The notes: generated by a model from the letters alone, not told the origin. Shown: positions 22,093 through 34,689, numbered from the stretch's first letter. The stretch is 64,000 bases of DNA from Acanthaster planci (GCF_001949145.1 NW_019091392.1:1230980-1294979); one strand, 5' to 3'. Numbers and translations are program-made.

Positions 22093-25000
22093 GCAATATA
22101 CGTGTCGTGCTTAACACTAATATTCATACTCAGGCTAGGTGCGTCTGACGATATTTAGCAAGAATGCATTTTATTGAAGTGGCGTTAAATTGAGCACGAG
22201 ACCTCACTCGGCAAACAAGAAATCAAAGACTCCATACGAAACATGTACGTCAGTTGTTAGACGATAGCGTAATACTCAGGAGGGCGGCATTTTACCCACA
22301 GAGGAGATGCAATGAATTTCGTCGTGTGCAAGTAATGCAGAATATTTTCAGTGCCCTTTTCGCTGTGAAAAGTCAACCATTTAGTAAGTGCATAACAGTT
22401 CCCCAAAATTTCGAAATCTGTGCCCGATAATGATCAGCGATCAACCATGGAAATCATCGCGAGTGGAGTGTCCCTCACGCCCTCAACGTCAGCTTAGACG
22501 CGTGCTAATTCGTCGACAGCGAGCTTAGTGCGAAAGTTGCCTTGTACTTTGAAAAGCTAGATTCAAGAACATTTTCTGTCGGGTATTATCGAGCGTCTAA
22601 CGATGAAACAGAAGGGGGCAGGGGTTGAAAAAAGGCCACTTTTATGTGTAGATATACACTTCGACATCCGACACACAGCATTAGCATTAGGATATATCTT
22701 AACGTATAATAATGCTCGTTCGAGTATGACTTCGATAATGCCGAGGCAGGTATGTAAGGAGAAAGACAAATCTTAGTTTGCGATTTCCACCATTTAGGTA
22801 AAGCAACCCTTTTGACTAATACACGTACCAGCTTCTTTTAGGCTGTTTATTTTACCTATCTTTTTACAGGGCATCATAACTTTTACGACACTGCTTCAAG
22901 GTTGACTCTTTCGGGGGAAACCGGTATGGTTGTTTGTACAATGCGCAAGTGAAATAGTAATTAGCAGACTGGCAACAAGTGAACGGCGCAGCATTTATCA
23001 TCGAGTGGCCAGTGCTAAATGAATAGAGGCTTGTGGTAATTACATTGCGTGTGGGTTTAATCCATTACGCGCGCACCTTCATTCAGTACTGATCTTAGCG
23101 AGGCGTTCCTGCAACTTCACTTCAGTGCAAACTGTCTTCAGTGCCGACCACGTCCGCAGTACGTGACTTAAAGGACTTTCTTGTGATGAGAAAACCAACA
23201 ACAAATTTATATCCGACAGACATTGATAGTTAACTAGGAATCTTTATAGTTTGGATGCCGCGGTCAAATTTTAATGAAAAATTAACAGAATAGATGACTA
23301 TATTGAACAGTAACGAGGCCAATACATAAAGAAACGGGCGCACAAATACTGGCTCAAGGTCTCACGAGAACGAGTATATGGAACATTGTGTGAAACAATT
23401 AAAAATCGCAGGGCAAGCACTGTGAATTTCATTGCTACGTGAGCATTTATTTCATCTCTCTTTTAGATTAAGAAAGTGTTATAAATACACTGTACAGCAA
23501 TAAAGAACAGACGTTGTTTCTTCAATATACACTGCAATTATTCGGAGGTACGAATTCAATGTCACCATGTATTTCATGTAAATGCACGAGCATCAACAAT
23601 AACATAAGGCACGCTCATCGACATAAATCAGAAATCTGATCCCGTATTTTTACACTGTGGAACAACTACAATTCGGTTCCGGCAATATACCTGTTAATAT
23701 TCAGGTATTGAGCTTCATGGCTGCTAGGGAAAGAAAAACCTACTTTCGTACCGACGATGATTCGTATCGTCTATGTTACTGTCGAGGCTGATGATATCTA
23801 AGTAATACAGTGTGGTGATCCAGACTTTAATGTGTGCACATGGCGGTGAACACATTTAAGAAATTTCTGCATGTTTTTAAAACAAAACTAATGACATTTC
23901 ATAATTTGATACAGATATAATTCATCACCGGTAATGCATACTCATGTCTTGAGTGATCCTTTCTTACAGTCCAGGTATTTTGAAAAAAAGAAGAAACCTT
24001 CAAAACCCCCATGATGTATCCTCAACACACATCAAATAAGCTGGAACAGCGCAAACATATTGCGAAAAGGCTGATGAAAATATGAATACACGCCATATAT
24101 GTGTGGTTTGGCTTCATATGTGTGATTGCATATATAGCACCACACACCTACGGACAAACAAAAAAGACACTTCATGATTCGATTCAAAATAAAAAAAAAT
24201 GTTGCCGAAATATGCAGATATTCTACGGCATTACTCTCGCGCATCATAAACCGGGCCAAATGGGAATATTTTCCAATCCATTTTTCAAAATTAAATCAAT
24301 TCAAAATAAAAAAGGAACATTTAAAAATGCCTAACCGTCGTTATCACACGCTCCTCTTGCCACACTTTGGGTCAAAGATGAAAAACTCATCTTGTTTGTT
24401 TGTTTGAAATAGTAAAAAAAAACAACTCATTTCAGAAGAACAGAAGTTATCAATTAAAAAACCCTCTCCACCCTATAGATGGGGTTCAGTTGTAAAATCT
24501 GGTATTTCGAGGGTAATCCTGTCTGGGTTTGTTGAAGTTCACTAAAATCAATCCGCACGTCCAGCATTTACTGCATCATTCACAACTAAAACACCGACAA
24601 GCAAACGACAGCACCGGTCCATAAAACAGAATACTACCAGAACATTTACAGATGAGTGGTGCCGTTTCCAATGTGAGGGTTCGAAAGTATGTCAAGAGTT
24701 TTTCAGGGAAGCAACCGACACTGCAAATAAACGGAAGTTGTCTTCTTCCCCGTACACAAGGACCTGCTCTCTGGAGTCGATACATGTAGTTTCATGTCAT
24801 CCTGAAGTATTTCCCAACACGTCCTGGAGAAAACAAGCTCCTGTCTGGGCGGATTAAGTAGCGTCAGCTTCACAGAGGCAAAGAAACCTACACATTGTAC
24901 GTTTTAAATTTTTTTTTACAGTGCGGAATACAAATTTGGGGAGCTTTGTTTGTTTTGACCACACAACTCAATTTACCACAGGTTTAATGAGTCGACACGA

Positions 25001-25205
25001 ACACCACCCAGGTCTGAACCAACGTATAATTTTACATGGATTCCGGATGAATGAAGCTGTCTTCCTAAACTCTCTGATGTAACAATGAAGATAACACAGA
25101 ATTCCAAGTCATCTTGCAGATTGACTGCGATTCAAATGACCTCAGCTTACACATTTTGCTCATCGTTTTTTCTTCTTTCATTATTAGCATCTCTATTAAA
25201 CTACA
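22093..25205. other. No gene recognised; AT-rich with a CpG-bearing patch
   Basis: Mostly AT-rich. 22960-23160 is CpG-bearing and motif-rich (GTGGTAATTACATTGCGTG, TTTAATCCATTACGCGCGC) and could be regulatory. CpG frequency falls off between about 25.0 and 25.7 kb, the apparent boundary of the minus-strand gene. Confidence 0.45.
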
Positions 25206-25211
25206 TTTAAT
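25206..25211 (-). terminator. Possible poly(A) signal (ATTAAA) for the minus-strand gene
   Basis: ATTAAA, the commonest variant poly(A) signal, reads on the minus strand about 1.06 kb beyond the stop of candidate exon D. I saw no minus-strand AATAAA or other ATTAAA between it and that stop. It coincides roughly with the change from CpG-poor to CpG-rich DNA near 25.0-25.7 kb, which is where the transcript would be expected to end. A hexamer alone is weak evidence. Confidence 0.25.
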
Positions 25212-26269
25212 TCACATCCTTAATGACAAAGATGCTTAACACCTTAATAAACACACTTAGGAAAACCTGATTTGCTGGCATGAGCGTGAATGGAGCATAC
25301 ATTGCGTGAGGGCCCATGGCTACACGCAGTATTAGCTCTGTATGCACAGAATGGTGACCATGGCAAACAAACAGCCATCAAATTCAGCCTGGGGCAGACA
25401 TTACCTAGGGTAAACGTCAGAACATACTCTATCACTTGAGACTCCCTGATCCAAGACAGGGTACTGGTGCATTATCCTGCCTTACAAGCATCCAAATGAA
25501 CAGCAGCCTCATGGAGGATTGCAACAGCTGCGTTTCAAATTTGGAGACAAAATGGCTTCAAACACCAGCAAATGGACACCATTTTCCATGCGGACTCTTG
25601 CGTGGCAAAACTTTCTCTTAAGGGTTTCTGACAACATCATGGGCTGCCGAGCAAAACCTGGCTACCAGCTAAAATAAAATGTGGTGTACACTGACTGTAA
25701 CTGGTTCCCAGCTGAGTTTTGCTGATTCTCAAGTCACAATATACCAGAATGTAAAAAAAAGAAAAAAAAAAGCAAACTAAACCAAATACTGCAAGGGCTG
25801 CAGCTGTGTCATTTCACCTTTACCAGCTTTCATAAAACTAAGATATCATCACATAAATCACATCTGACGGTAGCCTGACAACAGAGGGCAGTGTTGATGT
25901 AAATTTTCACTGGAGCTGTGGTTGGAGAGTTGCTATACATAGTCCAGAGACATAAACAAAAATAGCTCATGTGCACAACGACATGTGCACAGGAGCCATC
26001 TTTCTGGGAACTGCTTTTGTTATGAAGGGATAGTGCAAAAGATCTACTCACTGGCTGAGTTCTGGTGGCTTGTTCTTATATGTTCACGAACAGCTCAAGT
26101 TGTTGTTTGTGGGTCGGCTGCTTGGACACCGGGAATGTACAACCGGTTATCGTTACCAGTTATTTGTACTTTGTAGCATGCAAGCAACATGCAACAAGGC
26201 AGCATCCTCGTGCATTCTTTGAGAGTTAATGTTTGGATAACTGGGCTAACTTCTTTTCCATTAAACATG

Positions 26270-26542
26270 TTAAAAGAAATCATATCTGTCATGGAAAATT
26301 ATAAATGTCAATTTTGCAAAACTTTCTATTGTCTCCAGCTTTGTAAGCCATATTGATAGTTTTTGCAGCTTTTTAAAATCAAATTTCACGAGTTTTTCTG
26401 TGTGTTTGTGTAAAACCCTAACAAGGAGGTGGTGTGTGAACCTGTTCCGAAAATGGTGTTCTTGGGTCATGTTTCTGCCGTTCGAGCACGAGAACACAAA
26501 ACATGTGTCAAGAAGGCCGCCCGAACCCGACCATCGGTACCC
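26270..26542 (-). CDS. Candidate terminal exon of the Q/G/Y-rich gene, exon D (uncertain)
   Basis: A good minus-strand acceptor (GCTTTTGTTCCACAG) ends just before 26542, and the next ~110 bases hold many CpGs in an otherwise CpG-depleted stretch. Exon C ends in phase 0; continuing in phase 0 gives GYRWSGSGGLLDTCF and stays open for 90 codons to a TAA at 26270-26272. The first nine residues fit the Gly/Tyr/Arg style of exon C (joined YHQGYRW), but the later part is hydrophobic and AT-rich, unlike the tail of any hnRNP I know. The phase-1 frame instead gives VPMVGFGRPS and a stop, which looks more like a natural C-terminus but would need an unseen exon between C and D. The true coding end may therefore be much nearer to 26542. 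A minus-strand ATTAAA at 25206-25211 could end the transcript. Confidence 0.35.
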   Translation of the reverse strand, partial: GYRWSGSGGLLDTCFVFSCSNGRNMTQEHHFRNRFTHHLLVRVLHKHTEKLVKFDFKKLQKLSIWLTKLETIESFAKLTFIIFHDRYDFF

Positions 26543-29500
26543 CTGTGGAACAAAAGCCCTCAAACAATGGTTTCCATGCACAACCTTTATTTGGTCTGGG
26601 CCACCTTCCAAGCCATGGCTTTGTCTGACTTCAAGCTTTCATGCTTGAGCCAATGAAATTACTACCAAATCTGGCTTCACTGTGCACAATTCACCATTCG
26701 TGTGGCAACATTTGGACAAATAAACCCATAATCAAGGCCCAAGACAGAGTCATCTGAGATAAAAGCTATTTGTTGGAGATGAAGTCAAAGGTTTGGAAAC
26801 TGGCCTTAACATGTACATGGGCACTGGATCAGAGTAAAGCCACTTTAATATTCAAATTACTGAAATTCACAGTGAAACCAGGAACTTGGTGGCCTAACCA
26901 AAATTTCCCTTAAAAGACAATCTTTCTGAAATTCTCTTACATGGTCTCTGATTTCTGGCTTTTATGCATATGCTGGAAATTGAAAAAGATTTAGGAGGAA
27001 ACCAAACATTCTTCAGTAGTCATTTTGATTGAACTGTGAGATATTGTTAAAGTTTTCTTACAGCAATTCTAATGTCTGTGGATCAAACTATTTGTACTTC
27101 ACTGTAGATAACAAAAGAGAGAAAAAGAAATCGTATATCACCCAGTGAAGGCTGACCTTTTGAAAATGTAAATTTGGCTGAACTGCCAACTGATGGAACA
27201 CAGCTACATGTACATCCACTAAGCAAAATCAAGAAAATCAAACCATCTTACAGTACACCACACCTTAGCATGAAGCAGGTGACACCACAGCTCAGTAGCG
27301 ACGTTGATGCTGGGATGGGGGCAGAGGGTATGAACGCTGGGCCTAGAAGGGGGATAAAGAAGGAATGGTGAGAACTGAAAAAAGAGGTATGGAATAAGAA
27401 GTGAAATGTGAACCTCGAATGGGATGAACTTGTATGATAACAGCAGGTGCCTCCAATGTTGAATGAGAGTCTGGGTTATCATTAATCATATTCATTTGGG
27501 GCAATTGAACGTACAACAAGACAATCACAAGACATAGCGGGGTGCCCAGGAGAACATAAACGTCTAAAAGTAAACTGTCGCCAAAAGGCGTATGTCTCCA
27601 AAGACATGAGTGCGAGTCCCATGTCCTGAAGTCCCATGAGGAGCCATTTGAGAATCATTGTATCATTGTAAGAAAGTATCAGTGAATACAGAAAACTCCC
27701 TTTCTATCCTTTCTTATTTCTTCCAAGAGGTGTTCTTTGGGATCGGGGATTTTCAACTTGTGTATACAAACCAGTCACAACAAAATCAAAGCAACCTTGC
27801 AAACATTTTGGTACAACAGGTATGACTCAAAATGAGTCTGTACCATTCTCACTGCTTAAAATCTTCAAGAGATTTTCTCTCGATGTCTTGTGGTCCTTTT
27901 GACACAAATTTTGTGTGAACTGGACACAATCCCAGTGCAAAATGCCCAATGTTTTAATACAGGCAAGATAAAAAATGGAGCCCACTAATCTGGCCATTTG
28001 GCCTAGGCTTGAACACAAATGTTGAACCTTATGTGTATCATCATAATATATTACAGAACTATTTATAACAAAAATATCTGTTGCAGATGTATGGCGTGAT
28101 GGATATCTTTATGAGTATGCCAAGTTTTCATAATTTCATCCCATTTGGCATGTGGACAGTCCTGCACACTTGGGTTTTTTTAGGGTTGTACTGTTTTAGT
28201 TTTGTATTTTGGTATGTAGTTTTGTAGTTTCTACAATGCCTATAATCACAATGCTCTCCATTTTCATATGACTGAGTTCTACATTCCTACAGAAACAAGC
28301 ATTACGTTGGTGAACCTCATAAATCCAACTGATTTCCACTGAGCCAGGTTTATAACTCACAGTTCATATGGTTGGGTTGGGTGACACTGGCCTGGGTGGA
28401 ATTTGAACTCTTGTCACACTAAAAATGCCACACCACAATGAAAGTAGCACCAAGTCTGGCCTAGGTCATCAGGCAGATGCTAAGTCTGATTTTTCACTGC
28501 AGAGATCGTAACAGGTACACAACTCATCAGCAATGCACAGGCCAATGACAGGAACGTTGTATCATCCACACACAAAGTACCAGGTAGCTGTAGCCACCCA
28601 AAGACAGTAAGCAGTCATATCGTGCATTTACTAATCAAAAAAATAAACCATCCAGTTTGGCTTTTTCACTGGAGGTTTGGGGAGTCTTCTTTTTTTCCCC
28701 TTCGCAATGTGCGAAAGTGAAAATGCTTATTCTAGTGGTGTATCCAGGTCTTGGATTCGGGGAGGACAAATGGAATTTTTTCCCTAAACGATTCTTCAAC
28801 TGTTTTCAATCGTAACAGAATCCTCCCTCCTCCCCAAAGAAAGGTGGAAGTACTGTTTCTAGAATGCAGGTGCTTTTAGTTTCTGACAAAAAAAGGCACT
28901 GGGTAATTCTTTTGTGAATACAACTATTATTTTTTTCCCCCAAACTGGAAGTGCCTCTTGCATCCAGCCAATATGAACACTGATATTTCAGTATAAGCTA
29001 TTAGCAATTTTGTTAAATTCAAGGTTGTATCACCAATATGATCATTATTTCAAACAGACCGGGTTACAGACTGGCATGAAAATACAACAACTCTTTTGAA
29101 GATAACTTGACCCCCCCCAAAAGGGTGAAAAATCACCTTCTAATGACCACTGAATATGCTTCAACATCCATGTCAACAATTCAACAGTATGTTTAAAATC
29201 ACTCCAGGTGGAATAGCGTTGTTGAACTCAATACCAATCTCAACAATCCACTCTCCGTTCTCCCAGGAAGGTTTGATGACGATGACAAGGATGGGGCACA
29301 TAAATTACTTGGACAACTTGACACTGCCAAGTTCAGTCACTCCAGGCATGTAAGTGTACTCAAATGAGTAAAAAAAAGTCCTTTAATTAACTCATCTGAA
29401 CTAAGAACGGAGGAAAAAATGGATGAACTCAAATTGTCAGGACGTACAAATCACTCTTCTTTCTCTTGCTCCGCAAGTGTCATTAACAGATGAGGAGCAA

Positions 29501-30750
29501 TCCTCACTCAGTGCACACGTGGAAGCACATTTAATCCCTGAGTGTTTTCAAATCCCTCTGCTATGCTCAGAAGAGGTCCAGAGAGGCAAACACACACTTT
29601 ACAGTCCTTCAGACCTATATTAAATTGGGGGCTAACAAATGGCTCGATAAAATACTCTGGCCCCGTCTTACACCTGTATTTGTTTCTTTCCTGGGGGGGG
29701 GGAGGCAAACAGACCAGGAAATCATAAACCATAGTTCAATTCCAACTCCAACGAGCCAATAAAGCATGATGGTAAAAATGTCATTTATCTCCTTTCTTCT
29801 GTTATCTTTGTGGTGCCTTGATCTATCCCCTGCCAGCTCTTCCTTACACCGACTACCATAAATATCTGAAGTGGACTGGCACACAGGTGATCAACAGTAT
29901 GTGGGGTGCTACTGTTTTATGAGGTGAGCAAACCGCAGGAAATTAACAGCTGAAATTAACAGCCGATCCATTCTGAATTTCGTTAAAAAAAAAAAAGGAA
30001 TGAACTGACACTAGCTGAAGACGATTATCATAAATGTCTGGCGTGAGTTGCTCCCAGATAAAAAAAGCCCTTTACCCAAGGCCAAAAAATAAAGTCTCTG
30101 GTTTCTGGTCACTGCACGCGTTGCTGCAGACTTGTGTGACCTGCACGTTGGCAAAATAAAGAATTTCTTTATTTTGCATAAGACAATTTCCAAAGGTTGC
30201 TAAACCTACTTGATCAGCAGGAATTCAGCTACCGCATAATTTTAACATGCTTTTGATGGGTGGGGTTGAGTAATATGTATGGTGAAGAAATCTCCATAGG
30301 CCTCCATACACTTCAATTGGGTACTCTTATCAAATGACATCATTCGTGTATCTTTACACGAAGGCCGTGTCCAAAACACTTGGCTGTGACTTGATATTAT
30401 GCAGGATTCTATGGGAAATGGCTGTGGATGCTGCCAAATACTTGGTGTAATTTTTAGCCATAGCCAATTGATTCGGACCTGGGCCCCAATCTGTGAAGCA
30501 AACAAACGAAAGTGGTCTCACATCCTGCTCACGTATACAAATTAAAAACACTTTTAAGCAACAAACAATGAGGGGCCAGTCTATTTCAGTGTCGGTGAGG
30601 CAGTGTTGGTACATACATTGTAAGCATGCAGGGGCGATGGACATCACGTTATGACAACCATACATGTATGTATGTCACTTGCCAAGAACAAAGGTAGATT
30701 AGAGTGAGAGGAGATTTTACTTTCTGAGCTGAAAAGTGGAACTGTTTTTC

Positions 30751-30809
30751 ACAACTGATTTGTGACAACTGATTTGTAGCAGCTGATTTGTAGCAACTGA
30801 TTTGTAACA
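30751..30809. repeat. 14-15 bp tandem repeat, four copies
   Basis: CAACTGATTTGTAG-type units run head to tail (ACAACTGATTTGTG, ACAACTGATTTGTAG, CAGCTGATTTGTAG, CAACTGATTTGTAAC). The CAGCTG/CAACTG core is an E-box-like hexamer, but the repetition suffices as explanation. Confidence 0.85.
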
Positions 30810-31020
30810 AATGACAAAACTACACATGTGTAATAAATATTCATCTCTAACCCAACTCCTACACTGAGCGTCACTATGCAGTATCGTCATACTTTGAACA
30901 CACACAAGTCCAACACACCATTCAGGCAAATTGTCATTACATGAATGCAGGATGCTGTGAAATGCCATTTTGCAATGGATAGGATAAACCCCTATACATG
31001 TAAATGTTGGCCAGTACAGT

Positions 31021-31156
31021 TCATATTGCAGCGCCGGCGGGTTCGGCCGGTGAGGCCACCAGCTCGGACCCGCATGGAGCTGGCTGGCTGCCCTCACTGG
31101 TATGCGAACGGCTTGCGGCTTTCTCGCCTCGCGCCTGCGCAGTCCCTGTCTAGACA
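31021..31156. promoter_or_regulatory. CpG-rich island with an NRF1-type site; possible internal promoter or exon
   Basis: About 135 GC-rich bases with many CpGs sit in a CpG-poor intron-like region. GCGCCTGCGCA at 31131-31141 (TGCGCAGGCGC on minus) matches the palindromic NRF1 binding motif, usual in TATA-less CpG-island promoters. On the minus strand a frame also opens after a TAG at about 31153 (TGTAQARGEKAASRSHTSEG, continuing about 22 residues to a stop), in phase 0 with exon C, but its acceptor tract is poor. It could be an alternative promoter, an alternative last exon or a conserved element. Confidence 0.3.
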
Positions 31157-32399
31157 CCTGGTGTCTGGAGCTTTGTGTGTCAGACAGCCCTTTTGCTTTC
31201 GTGAAAAAAGACAGAGCAGTTTTGCCCGGAACGGAGATTTGAGCGTGACTGAGTAGTTCTTGTCAGCGTCAGAGCCCATAGACAGGACACGCTACAATAT
31301 ACACAAACAGACATGGCTGTGCTTTGCTGAATTCAATTTAAAAATTGAATCTCTACAGCGGTACTGTATATTCAATGTCGCGCAAGTTGACAGAACACTT
31401 CAAAAAAGTCACAACAAACTGAGGGGGAGGCGATTCTTTTATAAAGAAAAAAAAAATGGGATGACTGTCTTTGGAAAAAAATCCCCATTCTGCCTTGTCT
31501 CCCCCCCCATTTGATAAAACTTGGATATGATGCAGAATCACATGCCAAGGAATTATAGTTACTAATTTCTTTCTTCAAAATTTTCATCACATGCTATTTG
31601 TGAGGATCTATGCACAGAACAGCTAACTTGAATTTGAAATCTTTTAAATGTTAAAGGGCCGATTCTTGTGTGTGATGTTTTAAAGGAAAGCTCATTGGTT
31701 GATTTAGTTTTGAAATTACACTTAGTGCGGCAAATTGGCAATCTGCATATGACTGTAACAAAAATCACATGATGGCTTCAACCTTTAATAAAACGTCAAT
31801 CACTTTTTCACAGGCAGTAAAATACATAGTCTTAACACTGGACAATGACATGATCTTAATTGTGCTCGCTGTAATTCCTTAGACAGGTTACAATTGTGAA
31901 TAAAATGAAGACAAACACATTCAACCAAAGCCACTCAAATATGCCCCCCCCTCCAAGTTAAGCAGAACTCCCTCTCCCCACAGGCCCTGTAAGAGAGAAT
32001 GAAGGACAATGCCAAGATCAACAAGGGATCGTTCTTGAATGGCAAACACAGCACAACTTCTACGAGTATGTTGGTATAACCTGGACCAGCGTGAATGAAT
32101 AGAGCGCAAGGCTATGAAACGTGTTCTTGATGGCACTGTGTACATACAGACACAAAAGGAGGGAACAGTGCTGGAAGTCAAGGAACTTGTCCTGAATGGG
32201 ACTGACCTGCCTAGTCCCCCCGCCCACCCACTAACTCATGCACACAAAGAACAAGTCAAGGCAGAGTTAATACGATGAAAAAAGTATGGGACTCCATCCC
32301 AAGTCCTAGGTACACTTTTCAACATCATGATCACCACGGCAACCACCCAAAACCCAAGGAAGTGTAACTTGATGCCAAATGCCTAGTGTGCATACATCC

Positions 32400-32700
32400 C
32401 CTATCTGGTTCAACCCTCGGAAAGATTGCCGAGAGAGACTGAGAGGGAGAGAGAGAGAAGGGGGGAGGGACGGGACGGGGAGAAGGCCCCAACTCTCTGA
32501 CTAGTGCACGGGTAAATGTTTGCACAGGGATTTACCCTGCTCTAATCGACTTGTAGTCGGCGGGTGGACCTCTGGGCCATGACATGGGATATGGGGCGGC
32601 CGGCTGCGACCAGCCAGGCATTGTGGGCCCTTCCCCTCGCCGACGAAGGTGATCAGCATTCATTAACTCTTAATTAACCTGGGAGTCTCCTCTGCCATGG
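32400..32700. promoter_or_regulatory. CpG-retaining island with CATTAACTCTTAATTAACCT, candidate enhancer
   Basis: CpGs are concentrated here (CGACTTGTAGTCGGCGGG, GGGGCGGCCGGCTGCGACC, CTCGCCGACGAAGG) in a CpG-poor region, followed by ATTCATTAACTCTTAATTAA, which packs homeodomain-type TTAA/TAAT cores. The left part includes an (AG)n-like run at 32430-32460. No convincing open frame. The suggestion rests on CpG retention and motif content only. Confidence 0.25.
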
Positions 32701-33003
32701 TCCCCCCCCCAGCTCAGTTTATGCGGTGTTACCGCTGCTATGGCTCCAGCCACGGTGGTGAACTCTTCTTGCTCTAAGATGTCACCCTGCTCTCCTGATT
32801 CAACCCCCCCCCACATTTCCCTTCCCAACTCTGTGACCATCCCCTGAAGACAAACGGCAGTGTGCGGTGTTCTGCCCACGTGCTAGGCCCGGCGAGTTCT
32901 TGCAAGTTGAGACACCACGAACGTGCCATCTAACAATACTTGGCCGAGGCATCCACCACAATACCTGGTAGTGATTACAGAGGAGACAGTGCCCCCCCAA
33001 CAC

Positions 33004-33253
33004 GGGTCATTCTATAAATTCGGGGTCCAAATGTGTGACATTTTTGTGTCTCTGTTACACCAGCCAGCCTTGTGTAATTTGACATGGAAATATCACTGAA
33101 ATTGATTTCAAACGATTTCTATTTGTTGGGCAGGTAATTTCCTTTAATTCATCACTTTCGGATATTAGAGAATGCGTTCTGAACTTACAAAATCACATGT
33201 CAGATAAGACAGGGATATGCAAAAAATTGGACCCCTGACTTATAGAATGACCC
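33004..33253. mobile_element. MITE, family 1 copy 1 (GGGTCATTC ends, 4-bp TSD)
   Basis: This 250-bp segment has inverted ends of roughly 27 bp with few mismatches, beginning GGGTCATTCTATAA and sharing an inner GGGGTCCAA. ACAC flanks it on both sides (33000-33003 and 33254-33257), read as a 4-bp target duplication. There is no ORF of note inside. The internal order TGTGAC, GTGTCTCTGTTAC after the left end is also found in the copy at 61775-62027, so the two are relatives. It lies in a presumed intron of the minus-strand gene. Short, non-coding and with inverted ends, it fits a miniature inverted-repeat transposable element; the parent superfamily is unknown to me. Confidence 0.8.
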
Positions 33254-33744
33254 ACACATAAAAGTCCAAACTTCACTAAGAGAAAAGAAATTCAAACATA
33301 AAGGGCTACTCCATTCTTACAACCCACATATCTTCCTGTATTAAAATTAAAAACTGAAATCAAGACTGAACATTTCTTTGGTTTCTGCAAAAGCAAGGCA
33401 CTGAGTACTGGGTGATAAAGATGCCAGTGGTTGCAGCGGGGAAGGGAGGTTAGGAACGCCAACAAGGGTCTACCACTTGCTTTGTTGGTGGCATTCAAAT
33501 GAGGCTGTCTCTCACGTGTCGGCCGTCTCTTATTACACAGAAGTCAACTTGGGCTGCATTTCCGAGTAAGCCAACAAAAGCAGGCACAAAACGGAATGAC
33601 CACAGGGAACCAAGGCAGGGGAGGGGAATAAAAAAGAGGTTTCAGACAACAATGCCTGACGCACACACAGAATCTGGCCCCCTCATAATGACAGGGTCAC
33701 TTTGAGCTAAAAGTGCAATTAGGCCACTACAGCATGGAAGCAAA

Positions 33745-33934
33745 AAAGGTGCCAAACAATGCACATGAAAAATGTAAGAACAGGTGCCTAACAATGCACA
33801 GGAAAAATGTAAGGAGAACAGGTGCCAAACAATGCACAGGAAAAATGTAAGGAGAACAGGTGCCAAACAATGCACATGAAAAATGTAAGGAAAAAAGGTG
33901 CCAAACAATGCACATGAAAAATGTTAAGGAGAAC
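33745..33934. repeat. 38-bp tandem repeat, five copies
   Basis: The unit is CAGGTGCCAAACAATGCACA followed by GGAAAAATGTAAGGAGAA. Copies start near 33745, 33781, 33819, 33857 and 33895; the first is about three bases short and copies vary at the CAGG/CATG position. The array is intronic. Minus-strand frames through it give repetitive hydrophobic peptides that are by-products. Confidence 0.93.
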
Positions 33935-34689
33935 GGGAGACAAAATTACCGTGCTTGGCTTCTGGGTATGCTAACACTTTGATATGGCTGCACAACAAAC
34001 ATGCTCAGGAAAAGAAAATATAGAAAGTATCTTAAATGACAAAACCATCATCAGGCAGGCGCTGAGAGTGGGAGTACATGTAGAGTTGGTGTACACACGT
34101 ATAGATTCCTCTACCCTTTCCGGTAATGCCCCTCTTTTTCCCCGACCGAGGACAAATGGAGAATGAATGGAGAAGCAAAGAGTGTACACAGCACTCCATG
34201 GGAAGAACATTGGCCTGCTGCAGGTCGGCCGGACAAACGAGGGAAAGAATGGTGATAGATAGCTCATATCTTGGGGATGGAATGTTAATGAGAGATGATG
34301 GAAGGGGAAGGGGGGGTCAGACGGTGGGTGGGTGTGCATTCACTGGCCAGGGGAGTGGACCGCCACCAGGCTTACTGCAGGAAGCCCGAGTGGATTATGA
34401 AATATTATCTTTGATCAAACATAGGAAGTGGGCAATCCAGCACGTGGAGGAAAGGCCCGTTTGCTGATGAGAGGCGGCTGACGGAACCACAAGCCACGTG
34501 CAACTGAGGGGGGGGGTGGTTCATAGCAGAATAAAGCTGTCAGCGAGTGGGAGCAAAAGCCCAGGTCAGGGGCCTGCTTACGCAGGTCCCAAGGAATCGA
34601 TCAACAAACTCCTTTGAAAAAAAAAAAAATTTCCACCCATCACGCGTGCAAGGGGTACCGGGGAGACTGCTGGAAGTTTACCCGTCATG

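Noticed and set aside
30717-31157. 146-codon minus frame
   Set aside because: Starts without ATG inside the CpG island and continues through the ordinary intron and the 14-bp repeat; only the CpG-rich first part is worth testing and is covered separately.
33727-33915. Cys/His/Phe-rich repeat frame on minus
   Set aside because: A by-product of the 38-bp tandem array; copies are read in shifting frames.
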